64,000 nucleotides of DNA from Mycobacterium sp. (GTDB lineage: Bacteria > Actinomycetota > Actinomycetes > Mycobacteriales > Mycobacteriaceae): positions 25,797 to 89,796 of the forward strand of contig JAGQTU010000006.1 of the NCBI GenBank assembly GCA_020438865.1, written 5' to 3'. Position numbers and translations under genes: made by a program. Positions 9,801-18,421 of this stretch are shown here, piece by piece (positions within the stretch are counted from its first letter, which is position 1; every line of letters starts with the position of its first letter). The notes beneath the pieces were generated by a model. The model did no database searches. It was not told the DNA's origin and saw nothing but the letters and a program-made list of their open reading frames with translations.

Positions 9801-12800
9801 TCCGACCGGCCGCCAGGGCCTTGCCCTGCCACCAGGTGGCCTGGGTGGCCACGGTGTGGCCGGCGCCCTCGAAGCGCTCCGAGAGCCGCACCCAGTCGGC
9901 GTCGACGTCACCCTCGTCGGCCAGCCACAGCTTGACCAGATCCTCGCGCGCACTGGCCCAACGGTCGTCGAGCAGCACCGCCTTGCGCCCGTCGAAGGAC
10001 GGGGCAACCAGTCGCGGCCAGTCCGAGCCCAGCTCGGCGGTCACCAGGTCGATCAGCTCGGCGTCGGTGGCCGCCGGCTGCGCGGTCTCCGGATTGTCCA
10101 GGCCGAGCTGGCCCAGCACCATCCGGGCCGCCGTGGCCAGCACACCGTCGCGACCGGTCACCTTCTCGGCGAACTCGCCTAGGGCGGCCGAGTCGACCAC
10201 ACCGCCACCGCCACCGCCGGCCGACGGGAGCGCGACGGCGATGCCCTTGCGGGCCGCCACCGAGGCGACCGCCGCGTCGATGGCCTTGTCCACGGCGGCG
10301 GCGTCGGCAAGCGCACCCTCGTGCAGCCCACCGAGGCTGCCGCCACGCACGCTGGCGCCCTCGCGGGTGCCCAGCGCGAGCTCGGCGGTGACGTGCTTGG
10401 CCCAGCCGTCTCCCAACTCCCAGGTCTTCTTGACCCGCTCGGCGATGGCGGCGGGCCGCTTGCCGGACGGGCCGAGCACGGTACGCAGCTGGTCGTTGAT
10501 GGCGTCGGAGAGCACCGGACCGAACGGCTTGTAGGTCCGGGCGAGCTTGGACACCTGACCCTTCAGCGAGTTCAGGTCGGCCTCGGCGGCGCCGTCGATG
10601 GCGCCGAGGTTCAGCTCGGACCCGAGATCCACCAGCAGCTGGTTGCGCCGCGAGGACGCCCCGTCGGTGATCGACTCGATGGAGTCCAGCGGCTCGATCT
10701 GGTCGATGCGCATCTTGGCGCTCAACGCGATCAACGCCAGGGTGGCATCGCCGGCGTCGAAGACGATGTCCTCGGGGCGCGGAGCGCCGGCGGGCGCGAC
10801 ATTGGGCGACGGGCCACCGGTGGGGGCAGCGGCGGGAGCCGGTGCCGGTGCGGCCTCCGCCGCAGCGGGCGCTGCCTCGGCGGCGGGCGCCTCGGCGACC
10901 GGCTCGTCGTCCGGCTCCGGATCGGTGTCGGTCGCGAACAGCACCGCGGCGTCCCGCTCGGCGTTGAGCACTTCCACTGTGCTGTGGGCGTATTCGGGCA
11001 GCTTCAGGGTGTTACTCGCCAGGCCGGCGACGGTCGGTGCGGACTTCACCCCGATCTCCACGAAGCGCTCGACGCCCAGGCCGCCCGCGGCCTCCTCGAT
11101 GAACAGCAGGTCCTGGGTTTCGATCCAGCGCACCGGGCTGGCGAACTGCCAGGCCAGCAGTTCGATGACGACCTTGCGACACAACTCGTGCGGCTTCTCG
11201 TTGCGCCAGGTGTCGTAGTCGGCGAGCACCTCGTCGAGCGGTTCGGCGGGCACCAGGTCACGGATCTCCTGAATGAATTCGCGGTCCAGGGTGAACGGCC
11301 GGGGCACCAGGTTCGGGATGTAGCGCCCGATGATCAGGTTCGGGTCGGCGTCGCGGGGCATGACGCGGTCCAGCGAGCGGCGGAACTCGTCGACACCCAC
11401 GCGCAGCACGCTGGAGTGGAACGGCACGTCGATACCGGGCACCAGGATGAAGGAGCGCTTGCCGCCGGAGATCTCGCGACGCCGCTCCACCTCCTCCTCG
11501 AGGGCCTCCAGGCCGCGCACAGTACCGGCGATCGCGTACTGCGAGCCGCGCAGGTTGAAGTTCACGATCTGCAGGAATTCCCCGGTGCGCTCGGAGATCT
11601 CGGCGACGAAGCCGGTGACCTCGGCGTCGGGCAGGTCGATCTGCGACGGGCGGATCGCGGCCAACCGGTAGTTGGACCGGCCCATCTCGTCACGGGGAAC
11701 GATGTCGTGCATCTTGCTGCCGCGGTGGAACACCACCTCGAGCAGCGCCTCCAGCTCGTAGACCCCGGACACACACGCCAGGGCGGTGTACTCGCCCACG
11801 GAGTGGCCGCAGGCGATGGCGCCCTCGACGAAGGCGCCCTGCTCGCGCATCTCGGCGACCTGGGCGGCCGCCACGGTGGCCATCGCCACCTGGGTGAACT
11901 GCGTCAGGTACAGCACGCCCTCGGGGTGCTGGTAGTGCACGCCGCCGGCGATCAGGCTGGTCGGGTTGTCCCGCACCACGTGCAGCACCGAGAAGCCGAG
12001 GGTTTCGCGGGTGAACTTGTCGGCGGTGTCCCACACCTTGCGGGCCGCTTTGGAGCGGGCACGGACCTCCATGCCCATGCCCTTGTGCTGGATGCCCTGG
12101 CCGGGGAAGGCATAGACGGTCTTCGGCGCCGCCAGCCGGGCGGTGGCGCTCATCACCAGATCGGAGCTCGCGCCACTCCCCCCAGTCGCTTCGCTCCCGC
12201 CCCGCCGGGCCTTGGCGGTGACCTCCAAAACCTCTGCGCCGAGATCGATTCCGACCCGGTCGACCCGGAAGTCGATCTCGTCACCCGGCTTGACCATGCC
12301 CAGGAAGCGGGCGGTCCAGCCGAGCAGCTTGGCGGGTGGGACCGGCCTGCCGTCGGTGGCGGTGACGACGTGCTGGGCCGCGGCCGACAGCCACATCCCG
12401 TGCACGATCGGCGAATCCAGGCCCGCCAGCAGGGCGGCAGCCTGATCGGTGTGGATCGGGTTGTGGTCACCGGAGACCACCGCGAACGGCCGCATGTCGA
12501 CCGGCGCGGTGATGGTGACGTCGCGGCGGCGCCGGCGCGGGGTGTCGGTGGCGTTCTCCGACACCGCTCCCCCGGCGCGAACCGGGTCGGTCAGTTCGAC
12601 CGAGCCGGTGCGGCCGCGGATCGCGAATCGCTCCTCGAGGACCGCCAGGATGATGCCGTTCGCGTCGGTCACGTTCACGGTGACCGGAACGACGCGGCCG
12701 ACCTCGGTGTCGGTGGCGACCGAAGCCGTTGCGGTTACCCGCAATTGGGTCTTGTCCTTGGGCAGCGGCTTGAGCAGCTGCGCGGCGTGGTCAAGGTGCA

Positions 12801-13998
12801 CCAGGCTGAGCAGGCCCTCGACGACCGGGAATCCGGTGTCGGTGACCGCGCCGCCGATCGCGGCGAACACCGCGGGCCAGCAGCGGCCGACCAGGGCATC
12901 CGGAACGATGGAAAGGGTTGGGGCCAGCGGTGATCCGAACGTGGCCGTCACACCGGTGTGGTCGGCGACCCGCTCGGGGTCCCACTCCACGGTGACGGTG
13001 GTGGAGCCGCCCGTCACGGGGGGCAGCGCGGCGGGTCCGTCGACCCCGGCGGCGATGGCCAGCACCGCACGCATCGCGGCGGCCGCGTCCTCGGTGCGGA
13101 CCACCGGCGCTCCGCCGTCGACGACGGTGGCCGGCAGCGTGAAGGCGATGTCGATCCAGGTGCCCGACAGCGGGACGCTCAGCACGACCCGGTCGGGAGC
13201 GGTGACTTCCAGGCGGGCGCCGGTGGAATGATTTGTCGCGCTGCCGAATTCCCGGTTCGCTTCGCCCCTGCCCTCCGAACGGTTGTCGTGCACCAGCCAC
13301 TCCGACGGCGCGGCGATGCGGTGCACCGGGTTGGTGGCGGTGCGACCGGCCCACAACACGTCCGGAGAGTCCAGCACGATCGCCAGCGGGCCGGTCGCAT
13401 CGGTACGAACCTGCAACCGGGAGGCGACCGGCGTGGGAGCGGAGCCCGCGGCCAGCGCCTGGTCGACGGCAGCCTTCTCGAAGCGGTCGAGCAGGTCGCC
13501 CACCGGCTCGTCGACCCGCGTGATGCCGGCGACCGCCGCCGTGCCGGGGATGACGCAGACCTGATCGGCGCTGTAGCGCGCGTCGTGGGCCTGCCACAGC
13601 GAGTCGCTGCGCCACCAGCGGCGGACATCCTTGTCGATCACCGGGACGAAGTTGACCGGCTTGCCCAGCGTCTTGCACAGCTCGATGAAGAACGGCACAT
13701 CGGCCGGGTGCAGCACGACCGCCGCGGCGTCGGGATATTCGGCCAGCAGCGCGGCGATCGCCTGATCGGGGTTCTCCAGCAGCCGGTCACCGTCGGCCGA
13801 TTCGGCGTCGAACCGGGTCTCGATCGGGCCGACGTCGGCCGGGTTCAACCGGGCCTCCGCGCGCTGCAGCATCGCGGCGAACCGGTCGCGCCAGCTGATG
13901 TCCAGCCACGGTGAGCCCTCGGCCTTGGTGTCGGCGGTGCTGTCGCCGTCGCCGATCGCCAGCTCGACGTAGCGCTGCAGCCACTGCAGGTAGGTCAT
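6868..13998 (-). CDS. fas: type I fatty acid synthase, C-terminal part (DH-MPT-ACP-KR-KS), frameshifted from its 5' part
   Basis: About 2,377 codons of FAS-I lie in a different frame from the first 698 codons. Domains in order: MaoC-like dehydratase (VVSGDHNPIH, near 12.46 kb); malonyl/palmitoyl transferase (GHSVGEY, near 11.80 kb); ACP with the DGASS phosphopantetheine-serine motif near 10.66 kb; ketoreductase (VVTGASKGS, near 9.71 kb); ketosynthase with active Cys at codon 7918-7920 (PVGACATAAVS) and histidine motif LTGHAKGG. The frame stays open upstream to 14277, but the homologous sequence begins about 14036 (TAKPYFGDVAEMTY). The start given is the first in-frame ATG after the 5' ORF's stop, usable only if translation restarts. 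In an intact gene this would be one protein of about 3,100 aa making C16-C26 acyl-CoAs. Confidence 0.9.
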   Translation of the reverse strand: MTYLQWLQRYVELAIGDGDSTADTKAEGSPWLDISWRDRFAAMLQRAEARLNPADVGPIETRFDAESADGDRLLENPDQAIAALLAEYPDAAAVVLHPADVPFFIELCKTLGKPVNFVPVIDKDVRRWWRSDSLWQAHDARYSADQVCVIPGTAAVAGITRVDEPVGDLLDRFEKAAVDQALAAGSAPTPVASRLQVRTDATGPLAIVLDSPDVLWAGRTATNPVHRIAAPSEWLVHDNRSEGRGEANREFGSATNHSTGARLEVTAPDRVVLSVPLSGTWIDIAFTLPATVVDGGAPVVRTEDAAAAMRAVLAIAAGVDGPAALPPVTGGSTTVTVEWDPERVADHTGVTATFGSPLAPTLSIVPDALVGRCWPAVFAAIGGAVTDTGFPVVEGLLSLVHLDHAAQLLKPLPKDKTQLRVTATASVATDTEVGRVVPVTVNVTDANGIILAVLEERFAIRGRTGSVELTDPVRAGGAVSENATDTPRRRRRDVTITAPVDMRPFAVVSGDHNPIHTDQAAALLAGLDSPIVHGMWLSAAAQHVVTATDGRPVPPAKLLGWTARFLGMVKPGDEIDFRVDRVGIDLGAEVLEVTAKARRGGSEATGGSGASSDLVMSATARLAAPKTVYAFPGQGIQHKGMGMEVRARSKAARKVWDTADKFTRETLGFSVLHVVRDNPTSLIAGGVHYQHPEGVLYLTQFTQVAMATVAAAQVAEMREQGAFVEGAIACGHSVGEYTALACVSGVYELEALLEVVFHRGSKMHDIVPRDEMGRSNYRLAAIRPSQIDLPDAEVTGFVAEISERTGEFLQIVNFNLRGSQYAIAGTVRGLEALEEEVERRREISGGKRSFILVPGIDVPFHSSVLRVGVDEFRRSLDRVMPRDADPNLIIGRYIPNLVPRPFTLDREFIQEIRDLVPAEPLDEVLADYDTWRNEKPHELCRKVVIELLAWQFASPVRWIETQDLLFIEEAAGGLGVERFVEIGVKSAPTVAGLASNTLKLPEYAHSTVEVLNAERDAAVLFATDTDPEPDDEPVAEAPAAEAAPAAAEAAPAPAPAAAPTGGPSPNVAPAGAPRPEDIVFDAGDATLALIALSAKMRIDQIEPLDSIESITDGASSRRNQLLVDLGSELNLGAIDGAAEADLNSLKGQVSKLARTYKPFGPVLSDAINDQLRTVLGPSGKRPAAIAERVKKTWELGDGWAKHVTAELALGTREGASVRGGSLGGLHEGALADAAAVDKAIDAAVASVAARKGIAVALPSAGGGGGGVVDSAALGEFAEKVTGRDGVLATAARMVLGQLGLDNPETAQPAATDAELIDLVTAELGSDWPRLVAPSFDGRKAVLLDDRWASAREDLVKLWLADEGDVDADWVRLSERFEGAGHTVATQATWWQGKALAAGRTIHASLFGRIAAGAENPGTGRYSDEVAVVTGASKGSIAASVVGQLLDGGATVIATTSRLDDDRLDFYKSLYRDHARYGAALWVVPANMASYADIDALVSWVGSEQSESLGPQSIHIKDAQTPTLLFPFAAPRVAGDMSEAGSRSEMEMKVLLWAVERLVGGLSSIGAERDIASRLHVVLPGSPNRGMFGGDGAYGESKSALDAVVNRWNAEASWAQRVSFAHALIGWTKGTGLMGHNDAIVGAVEEAGVTTYTTAEMAAMLLDLCTVEAKVAAAHTPLKVDLTGGLGDIELDMAELAAKAREEMTSESEAAGDAPAAGTIAALPSPPRGHRPAPAPDWADLDVDPADLVVIVGGAELGPYGSSRTRFEMEVDNELSAAGVLELAWTTGLIKWEDDPKPGWYDTASGELVDEADLVERYHDVVVERCGIREFVDDGAIGADHASPLLVSVFLDKDFTFVVSSEAEARAFVEVDPEHTVARPVPDSADWEVIRKAGTEIRVPRKTKLSRTVGAQIPTGFDPTVWGITPDMAGSIDRVALWNIVATVDAFLSSGFTPEELMRWVHPSLVASTQGTGMGGMTSMQTMYHGNLLGVAKPNDILQEVLPNVVAAHVIQSYVGSYGSMIHPVGACATAAVSVEEGMDKIRLGKAELVVAGGFDDLTLEAVIGFGDMAATADTEMMRSKGISDAKFSRANDRRRLGFLEAQGGGTVLLARGDLALKMGLPVLAVVGYAQSFADGVHTSIPAPGLGALGAGRGGRDSVLARSLAKLGVGPDDIAVISKHDTSTLANDPNETELHERLADSMGRSAGAPLFIVSQKSLTGHAKGGAAVFQMMGLCQILRDGVIPPNRSLDCVDDELATSAHFVWPRETLRLGGKFPLKAGLVTSLGFGHVSGLIALVHPQAFLAALGAEERDDYTRRARERVLAGQRRLVAAIAGGRPMYEKPADRRFDHDLPEKRQEAAMLLDPASRLGDGDTYVR

Positions 13999-14008
13999 CT
14001 CCGCGACG

Positions 14009-14040
14009 TCACCGAAGTACGGCTTGGCGGTCGGCGCCGA
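14009..14040 (-). other. fas: frameshift with apparent small deletion in fas, end of ER domain
   Basis: Reading the minus strand, the 5' frame gives GRSQLGAD and then reaches TGA (14009-14011) after six more codons (RQAVLR). The family sequence resumes in another frame as TAKPYFGDV a few bases after GAD. In related FAS-I proteins, and by analogy in the yeast FAS ER domain, a segment of roughly 35-40 residues lies between these two blocks (from memory), so a stretch not divisible by three appears to be missing, not just one base. Confidence 0.8.
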
Positions 14041-16105
14041 GCTGGCTGCGCCCGGATGCCATGCCGCCCTGGGCCGTTCCGGCCCCGACCCACTGGTCGG
14101 TGCCGGCGGTCTCGACGAGTAACTGCTTGACGGCCGGTGATGTGGTGGCCTCCAGGCAGGCCATCGCCGCCGTGCCGACCAGGATGCCGTCAACCGGCAT
14201 CTGCGGGTAGCCGTACGCCTCCGACCAGCGGCCGGACAGATACTCGGCGGCCCGCTCAGGGGTGCCGATGCCGCCACCGACGCAGACCGTGATATTCGAT
14301 CGCGACCGCAGTTCCGAGTAGGTGCTCAGCAGCAGGTCGTCGAGGTCCTCCCAGGAGTGGTGGCCACCGGCGCGGCCGCCCTCGATGTGGGCGATGACCG
14401 GCTTGGTGGGCACCTCGGCGGCGATCCGGATGACCGACCGGATCTGCTCGACGGTGCCGGGTTTGAAGCAGACGTGGGCGATGCCGATGCCGTTGAGCTC
14501 GTCGATCAGCGCGACTGCTTCCTCGAGTTCGGGGATCCCCGCGCTGACCACCACACCGTCGATCGGCGCGCCCGACTGCCGGGCCTTCTGTACCAGGCGC
14601 TTACCGCCCAGCTGCAGCTTCCACAGGTAGGGGTCCAGGAACAGCGAGTTGAACTGGATGGCACGGCCCGGCTCGAGCAGGTTCTCCAGCTCGGCTATGC
14701 GCTTGTCGAAGATCGCCTCGGTGACCTGTCCGCCGCCGGCCAGCTCGGCCCAGTGGCCGGCGTTGGCCGCCGCGGCGACGATCTTGGCGTCGACGGTGGT
14801 GGGGGTCATGCCGGCCAGCAGGATCGGCGACCGGCCGGTGAGGCGGGTGAACTTCGTCGACAGCTTCACCGAGCCGTCGGGCAGGGTGACGACCGACGGC
14901 GCGTAGCTCGACCACGGCCGGGCCACCTCGGGCACCGCCCCGACGGTGAACAGGTTGCGCTGACCACCGCGGGTGGCGGCCGGCACGATCCCGATGCCCA
15001 GGCCACGGATGACCGGCGCGGTGAGGCGGGTCAGGATGTCGCCCGGGCCCAGATCGAGAATCCAGCGGGCGCCGGCGTCGTGCAGGGCGGTCACCTCGTC
15101 GACCCAGTCCACCTGCTTGACCAGGATGGCCTCGGTCATGGCCCGGGCCAGTTCCACGTCCAGCCCGACCGCCTCGGCCCAGCGCCCCACGATGTCGATG
15201 CCGTCGGCCAGCCGGGGGGTGTGGAACCCGACCTCGACCGCGACCGGGTCGAACACCGGGCTGAACACCGCACCGCCGCGCACCTTGCTCTTGCGCTCGG
15301 CGGCCTCGGCCTCGGCGATCTGCTCGCAGTACAGCTCGAATCGGGACAGCTGTTCGGGGGTACCGGTGATGACCACCGAGCGGCGGCCGTTGCGGATCGA
15401 CAGCACCGGCGGCAGCACGGTGCGGACGTCCTTGGCGAACTCCTGGAGCAGCTCGTAGATGCGCTCGGGCTCAGCGTTGGTGACCGAAACCATGGGCGGG
15501 CGGTCGCCGAGCACCGAAATGCCGCGGCGGCGAGCCACCAGGGTGCCGGCGGCCCCGATCAGCTGGGCGAGGGCCAGCAGCTGGACGTCCTCGGCGCCAC
15601 CGGCCCGCAGGGCCTCGACGGCCAGCACACCCTGGGAGTGGCCGGCCACGGCCACCGGCGGGGTGGCGGTCAGATCCATGCCCTGGCGGGCCAGGGCGCG
15701 GATGGCGGCGATCTGGGTGAGCAGCACACCGGGCACCGACACCGCGGCCGAGGTCAGCTGTTTGGCCGACGGCACCGGCTCCTCGGCAGCCAGCAGGCGA
15801 ACCCAGCGCAGCGGCTCGAAGCCGATGGGACGGACCACGACCAGTTCCTTGGCCACCGGCTCGAGCAGCAGCTCGGCCTCACCGGCCAGCGTCGCCAGCT
15901 CCGATTCGATACCGGCCGAGGTCACCAGCTCCTCGAGGGTCTCCAGCCACGCGCTGCCCTGCCCGCCGAAGGCAACGGCATACGGTTCACCAGCATTGAG
16001 ACGGTCGACCAGCGCGTGGGTGGTGCTCTGCGGGGCATCACCCCGTTCCGAGCCCCGTCCCGACCCGTCGCCCGTGGACAGCCTGTCGTGCTCGTGGATC
16101 GTCAC
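14009..16105 (-). CDS. fas: type I fatty acid synthase, N-terminal part (AT-ER), truncated by frameshift
   Basis: 698 codons carrying the acetyltransferase domain (GHSQG nucleophile motif, Ser157) and the FMN-type enoyl reductase domain (LLAGMTPTTVDAKIV from about residue 425; AHIEGGRAGGHHSWED; CVGGGIGTPERAAEYL). The last homologous residues are QGGMASGRSQLGAD; the next six codons are out of the true frame. The GTG start at 16105 has GAGGGAG about 12 nt upstream. Together with the 3' part this is the mycobacterial FAS-I gene, usually a single polypeptide of about 3,070-3,100 aa. FAS-I is regarded as essential in mycobacteria, so an artefact must be considered before inactivation. Confidence 0.9.
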   Translation of the reverse strand: MTIHEHDRLSTGDGSGRGSERGDAPQSTTHALVDRLNAGEPYAVAFGGQGSAWLETLEELVTSAGIESELATLAGEAELLLEPVAKELVVVRPIGFEPLRWVRLLAAEEPVPSAKQLTSAAVSVPGVLLTQIAAIRALARQGMDLTATPPVAVAGHSQGVLAVEALRAGGAEDVQLLALAQLIGAAGTLVARRRGISVLGDRPPMVSVTNAEPERIYELLQEFAKDVRTVLPPVLSIRNGRRSVVITGTPEQLSRFELYCEQIAEAEAAERKSKVRGGAVFSPVFDPVAVEVGFHTPRLADGIDIVGRWAEAVGLDVELARAMTEAILVKQVDWVDEVTALHDAGARWILDLGPGDILTRLTAPVIRGLGIGIVPAATRGGQRNLFTVGAVPEVARPWSSYAPSVVTLPDGSVKLSTKFTRLTGRSPILLAGMTPTTVDAKIVAAAANAGHWAELAGGGQVTEAIFDKRIAELENLLEPGRAIQFNSLFLDPYLWKLQLGGKRLVQKARQSGAPIDGVVVSAGIPELEEAVALIDELNGIGIAHVCFKPGTVEQIRSVIRIAAEVPTKPVIAHIEGGRAGGHHSWEDLDDLLLSTYSELRSRSNITVCVGGGIGTPERAAEYLSGRWSEAYGYPQMPVDGILVGTAAMACLEATTSPAVKQLLVETAGTDQWVGAGTAQGGMASGRSQLGADRQAVLR

Positions 16106-16635
16106 CTTGTCTAACTCCCTCGATACTTCTTCATCGCGTCGTCTGTCGGCTTCACTCGGACCTACGTTGCCCCGGCGGAGGTATTCGGCGATTCCTGAGT
16201 CGAATCACGGACGGGCCGGGTGGACCCGTCCTGGGCCGGTGCAATCCGGGGCGTCCCTCACGGGGAAGGGCCTGGCGGAAAACTCGGCTGCAGTAAGAGT
16301 CTCATAAGAAGAGGGTGCGATTTTTCGGCCATATCGGTTACTGACGAGTTCTACGCGCGGGTAACAGTGCCGTGGGTAACACGACGCTCAATGAGCGCTC
16401 CGAATGCCCGCGACAAACGTCCTGCGTGCAGGTGGTTACGGTCGAGTAGCCACAACTGTGCAGATCAAAGCATGATTGTTATCGAATCGTAACCTGAAAA
16501 TTCGCTGTCGGACTCGGCGTCGCCGTGGGCCCGGCCAAGCGGTTGCTCAGTTCCCGAGTCCACAAATGTTCACCGAAATAGCGCGCAAGAGTTTGCTGGC
16601 AAATCTTACTAGTCAGTAAGGTTTGCGGGTCGCGG
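16106..16635 (-). promoter_or_regulatory. 530-nt region upstream of fas, with no convincing gene
   Basis: This gap precedes fas and must hold its promoter. The stretch from about 16290 to 16620 is clearly richer in A/T than the genome around it. The short open frames here lack ribosome sites and homology. The recognisable elements are the ribosome site just before 16105 and a palindrome at 16605-16620. In M. tuberculosis fas is activated by the TetR-family FasR; I could not identify its operator with certainty here. Confidence 0.6.
16605..16620. promoter_or_regulatory. TetR-type palindrome CTTACTAGTCAGTAAG
   Basis: A 6+4+6 inverted repeat (CTTACT-AGTC-AGTAAG) with perfect arms, between the Rv2525c-like pseudogene and fas. 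The TTACT-N4-AGTAA form is typical of TetR-family operators. It could be an operator for fas or a leftover site; no cognate regulator lies beside it. Confidence 0.5.
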
Positions 16636-17208
16636 TCAATCCCACTGCCCGAATTGCGGCTGCGGGATCTCGTTCACATCCACCCCGACGCCGGCGGCCT
16701 CGCGCGTGTCGATCTCGACCTGGTGCGGCGCGCCGCCGGATGGGTGAACCCCGCACCGCCCAATCGATGGTCTTGGAGTTCGCGTAGAGGCCGACCTGCT
16801 GGTGGCCGAGCACCGGCTCCCTGGCCCGCAAACACGGCGCTAGCAGCTGTTTGTACTGGTCACAGGACGAGTCGTCGTCGATCGTGGCGGACACCGGTGC
16901 GCCCGCCGGGCCGGCGGCGGCGGTGGGCAGTTCCCAGCCCGTCCCGGCGTGGGCGATCCCGGCCGATTCGCCGCCCGGCCAGAGGCGTTGTCGGCCTTGC
17001 CGTACTGGTAGTCGGCGACGATTTTCGGCCCCGCCGAGTAGAGATCACGCGGCTCCGGCAACTGGATCGGCGTGCCGAGCATCCAGTCCGCGCCCGGCCT
17101 GCGATCGGAGACGTAGCGAATGGCCCGGCCCGCCGCGGCGGCCTTGAGATCGGCCGCGGTGATGACACCGGCCGCGCAATCCCACAGCACGCCCGCCGGC
17201 GCGGGCAC
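16636..17208 (-). pseudogene. Rv2525c-like DUF1906 protein, degraded
   Basis: Three fragments in order match what I recall of Rv2525c, a Tat-exported DUF1906 (glycoside-hydrolase-like) protein encoded just upstream of fas in M. tuberculosis. Frame 1: DCAAGVITAADL, AIRYVSDRRPGADWMLG and KIVADYQYGKADN. Then a one-base shift near 16980 leads to LWPGGESAGIAHAG, SATIDDDSSCDQYKQLL and VGLYANSKTIDWAV. A second jump near 16758 reaches HQVEIDTREAAGVGVDVNE and FGQWD, then TGA at 16636. About 20 residues (including a WQHNWGS-like block) seem to be missing at the second jump. The twin-arginine signal sequence cannot be found upstream, so the 5' end is uncertain. The mix of frameshifts and losses makes an intact product impossible. 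Confidence 0.8.
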
Positions 17209-17302
17209 CCCGGTGATACCGGATCGGTGGCCGGATACCCCACCGACCGACGATACGGCTCATGGTGCTGCGACACGACAACGCGATCCGTACTATCCAC
17301 CC

Positions 17303-18397
17303 ATGCCTTCGGGGAGTGTCGCGTCCGCGGTCGACAACGGCCCCGGAGCCGCGGTCGACGATCCCCAGATCGAGCTGCGGGGCGTGCGAAAGGTCTTCGA
17401 CGATGTCGTCGCCGTGGCAGGCGCGGACCTGACCGTCGGCGACGGTGAACTGTTCGCGATCCTGGGCCCGTCCGGCTCGGGCAAGACCACGGTGTTGCGG
17501 ATGATCGCCGGCTTCGAGCAGCCCACCGCCGGCACCGTTCACCTCGGCGGCCGGGACGTCACCGCGCTGCCACCCGCGCGCCGCGACACCAACACGGTGT
17601 TCCAGGACTACGCGCTGTTTCCCCATATGACCGTCGCGCAGAACGTGGAGTACGGGCTTCGGGTCAAGGGGGTGGCCAAGGCCGAACGCCGGGACCGCAC
17701 CGCCGCGGCGCTGGAGATGGTGCGATTGTCCGGCCACGCCGGCCGAAAACCCGCGCAACTGTCCGGCGGACAACAGCAGCGGGTGGCGCTGGCCCGCGCG
17801 CTGGTCGGCCGACCCAGGGTTCTGCTGCTCGACGAGCCGCTCGGCGCGCTGGACCTCAAGCTACGTGAGCAGATGCAGGTCGAACTCAAAGCCATCCAGC
17901 GCGAGGTCGGCATCACGTTCGTGATCGTCACGCACGACCAGGATGAGGCGCTGACGCTGTGCGATCGGCTGGCGGTGTTCAACAACGGCCGGATCGAACA
18001 GATCGGCGCCGCGCGAGAGGTCTACGAGAATCCGGCCAACCGGTTCGTCGCCGACTTCGTCGGCACCTCCAACGTGTTCGACGGTGCGGCGGCCGAGACC
18101 CTGGTGGGCCGAGCGGGCAGCTTCGCCATCCGGCCCGAACGCATCGTGCTGCTGCAGCCGGGCCAGGCCGTACCCGCCGGCATGCGCAGCGTCGAGGCCG
18201 TCATCGCCGAGGTGGTCTATGCCGGTCCGATAACCCGCGTCGCCGCCGATACCGCGGCCGGCCTGCGCCTGACCGCCACGGTGCTCAGCGCGGACGTCGC
18301 CACTCCAGTCGCGCACGGCTCCCCTGTGGTGCTCGCCTGGCCCGATGACGCGATCCGAGCCCTGCATGACACGCCAACCCCCTCTCCGCACGAATAG
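17303..18397 (+). CDS. ABC transporter ATP-binding protein, polyamine type (PotA-like)
   Basis: A 364-aa ATPase with Walker A GPSGSGKTT, Q-loop FQDYALFPHMT, signature LSGGQQQRVALARAL, Walker B VLLLDEPLGALD and switch His in VTHDQDEAL, followed by a TOBE-like C-terminal domain (FAIRPERIVLL). It would power uptake by the two permeases downstream. ATG 17303 is preferred to the open frame further upstream, since that extension overlaps the pseudogene on the other strand and has no homology. First gene of a four-gene operon with spacings of 24, -4 and -1 nt. Confidence 0.9.
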   Translation: MPSGSVASAVDNGPGAAVDDPQIELRGVRKVFDDVVAVAGADLTVGDGELFAILGPSGSGKTTVLRMIAGFEQPTAGTVHLGGRDVTALPPARRDTNTVFQDYALFPHMTVAQNVEYGLRVKGVAKAERRDRTAAALEMVRLSGHAGRKPAQLSGGQQQRVALARALVGRPRVLLLDEPLGALDLKLREQMQVELKAIQREVGITFVIVTHDQDEALTLCDRLAVFNNGRIEQIGAAREVYENPANRFVADFVGTSNVFDGAAAETLVGRAGSFAIRPERIVLLQPGQAVPAGMRSVEAVIAEVVYAGPITRVAADTAAGLRLTATVLSADVATPVAHGSPVVLAWPDDAIRALHDTPTPSPHE

Positions 18398-18421
18398 CCC
18401 GGCCCGACAAAGGAGTTCGCC

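Noticed and set aside
10321-12933. Long plus-strand open frame opposite fas
   Set aside because: Antisense shadow caused by high GC; His/Arg/Gly/Val-rich composition, no family motifs, and the fas domains on the other strand are unmistakable.
16220-16492. 90-codon plus-strand frame upstream of fas
   Set aside because: No ribosome site, no homology, and composition unlike coding sequence; it lies in the fas promoter region.
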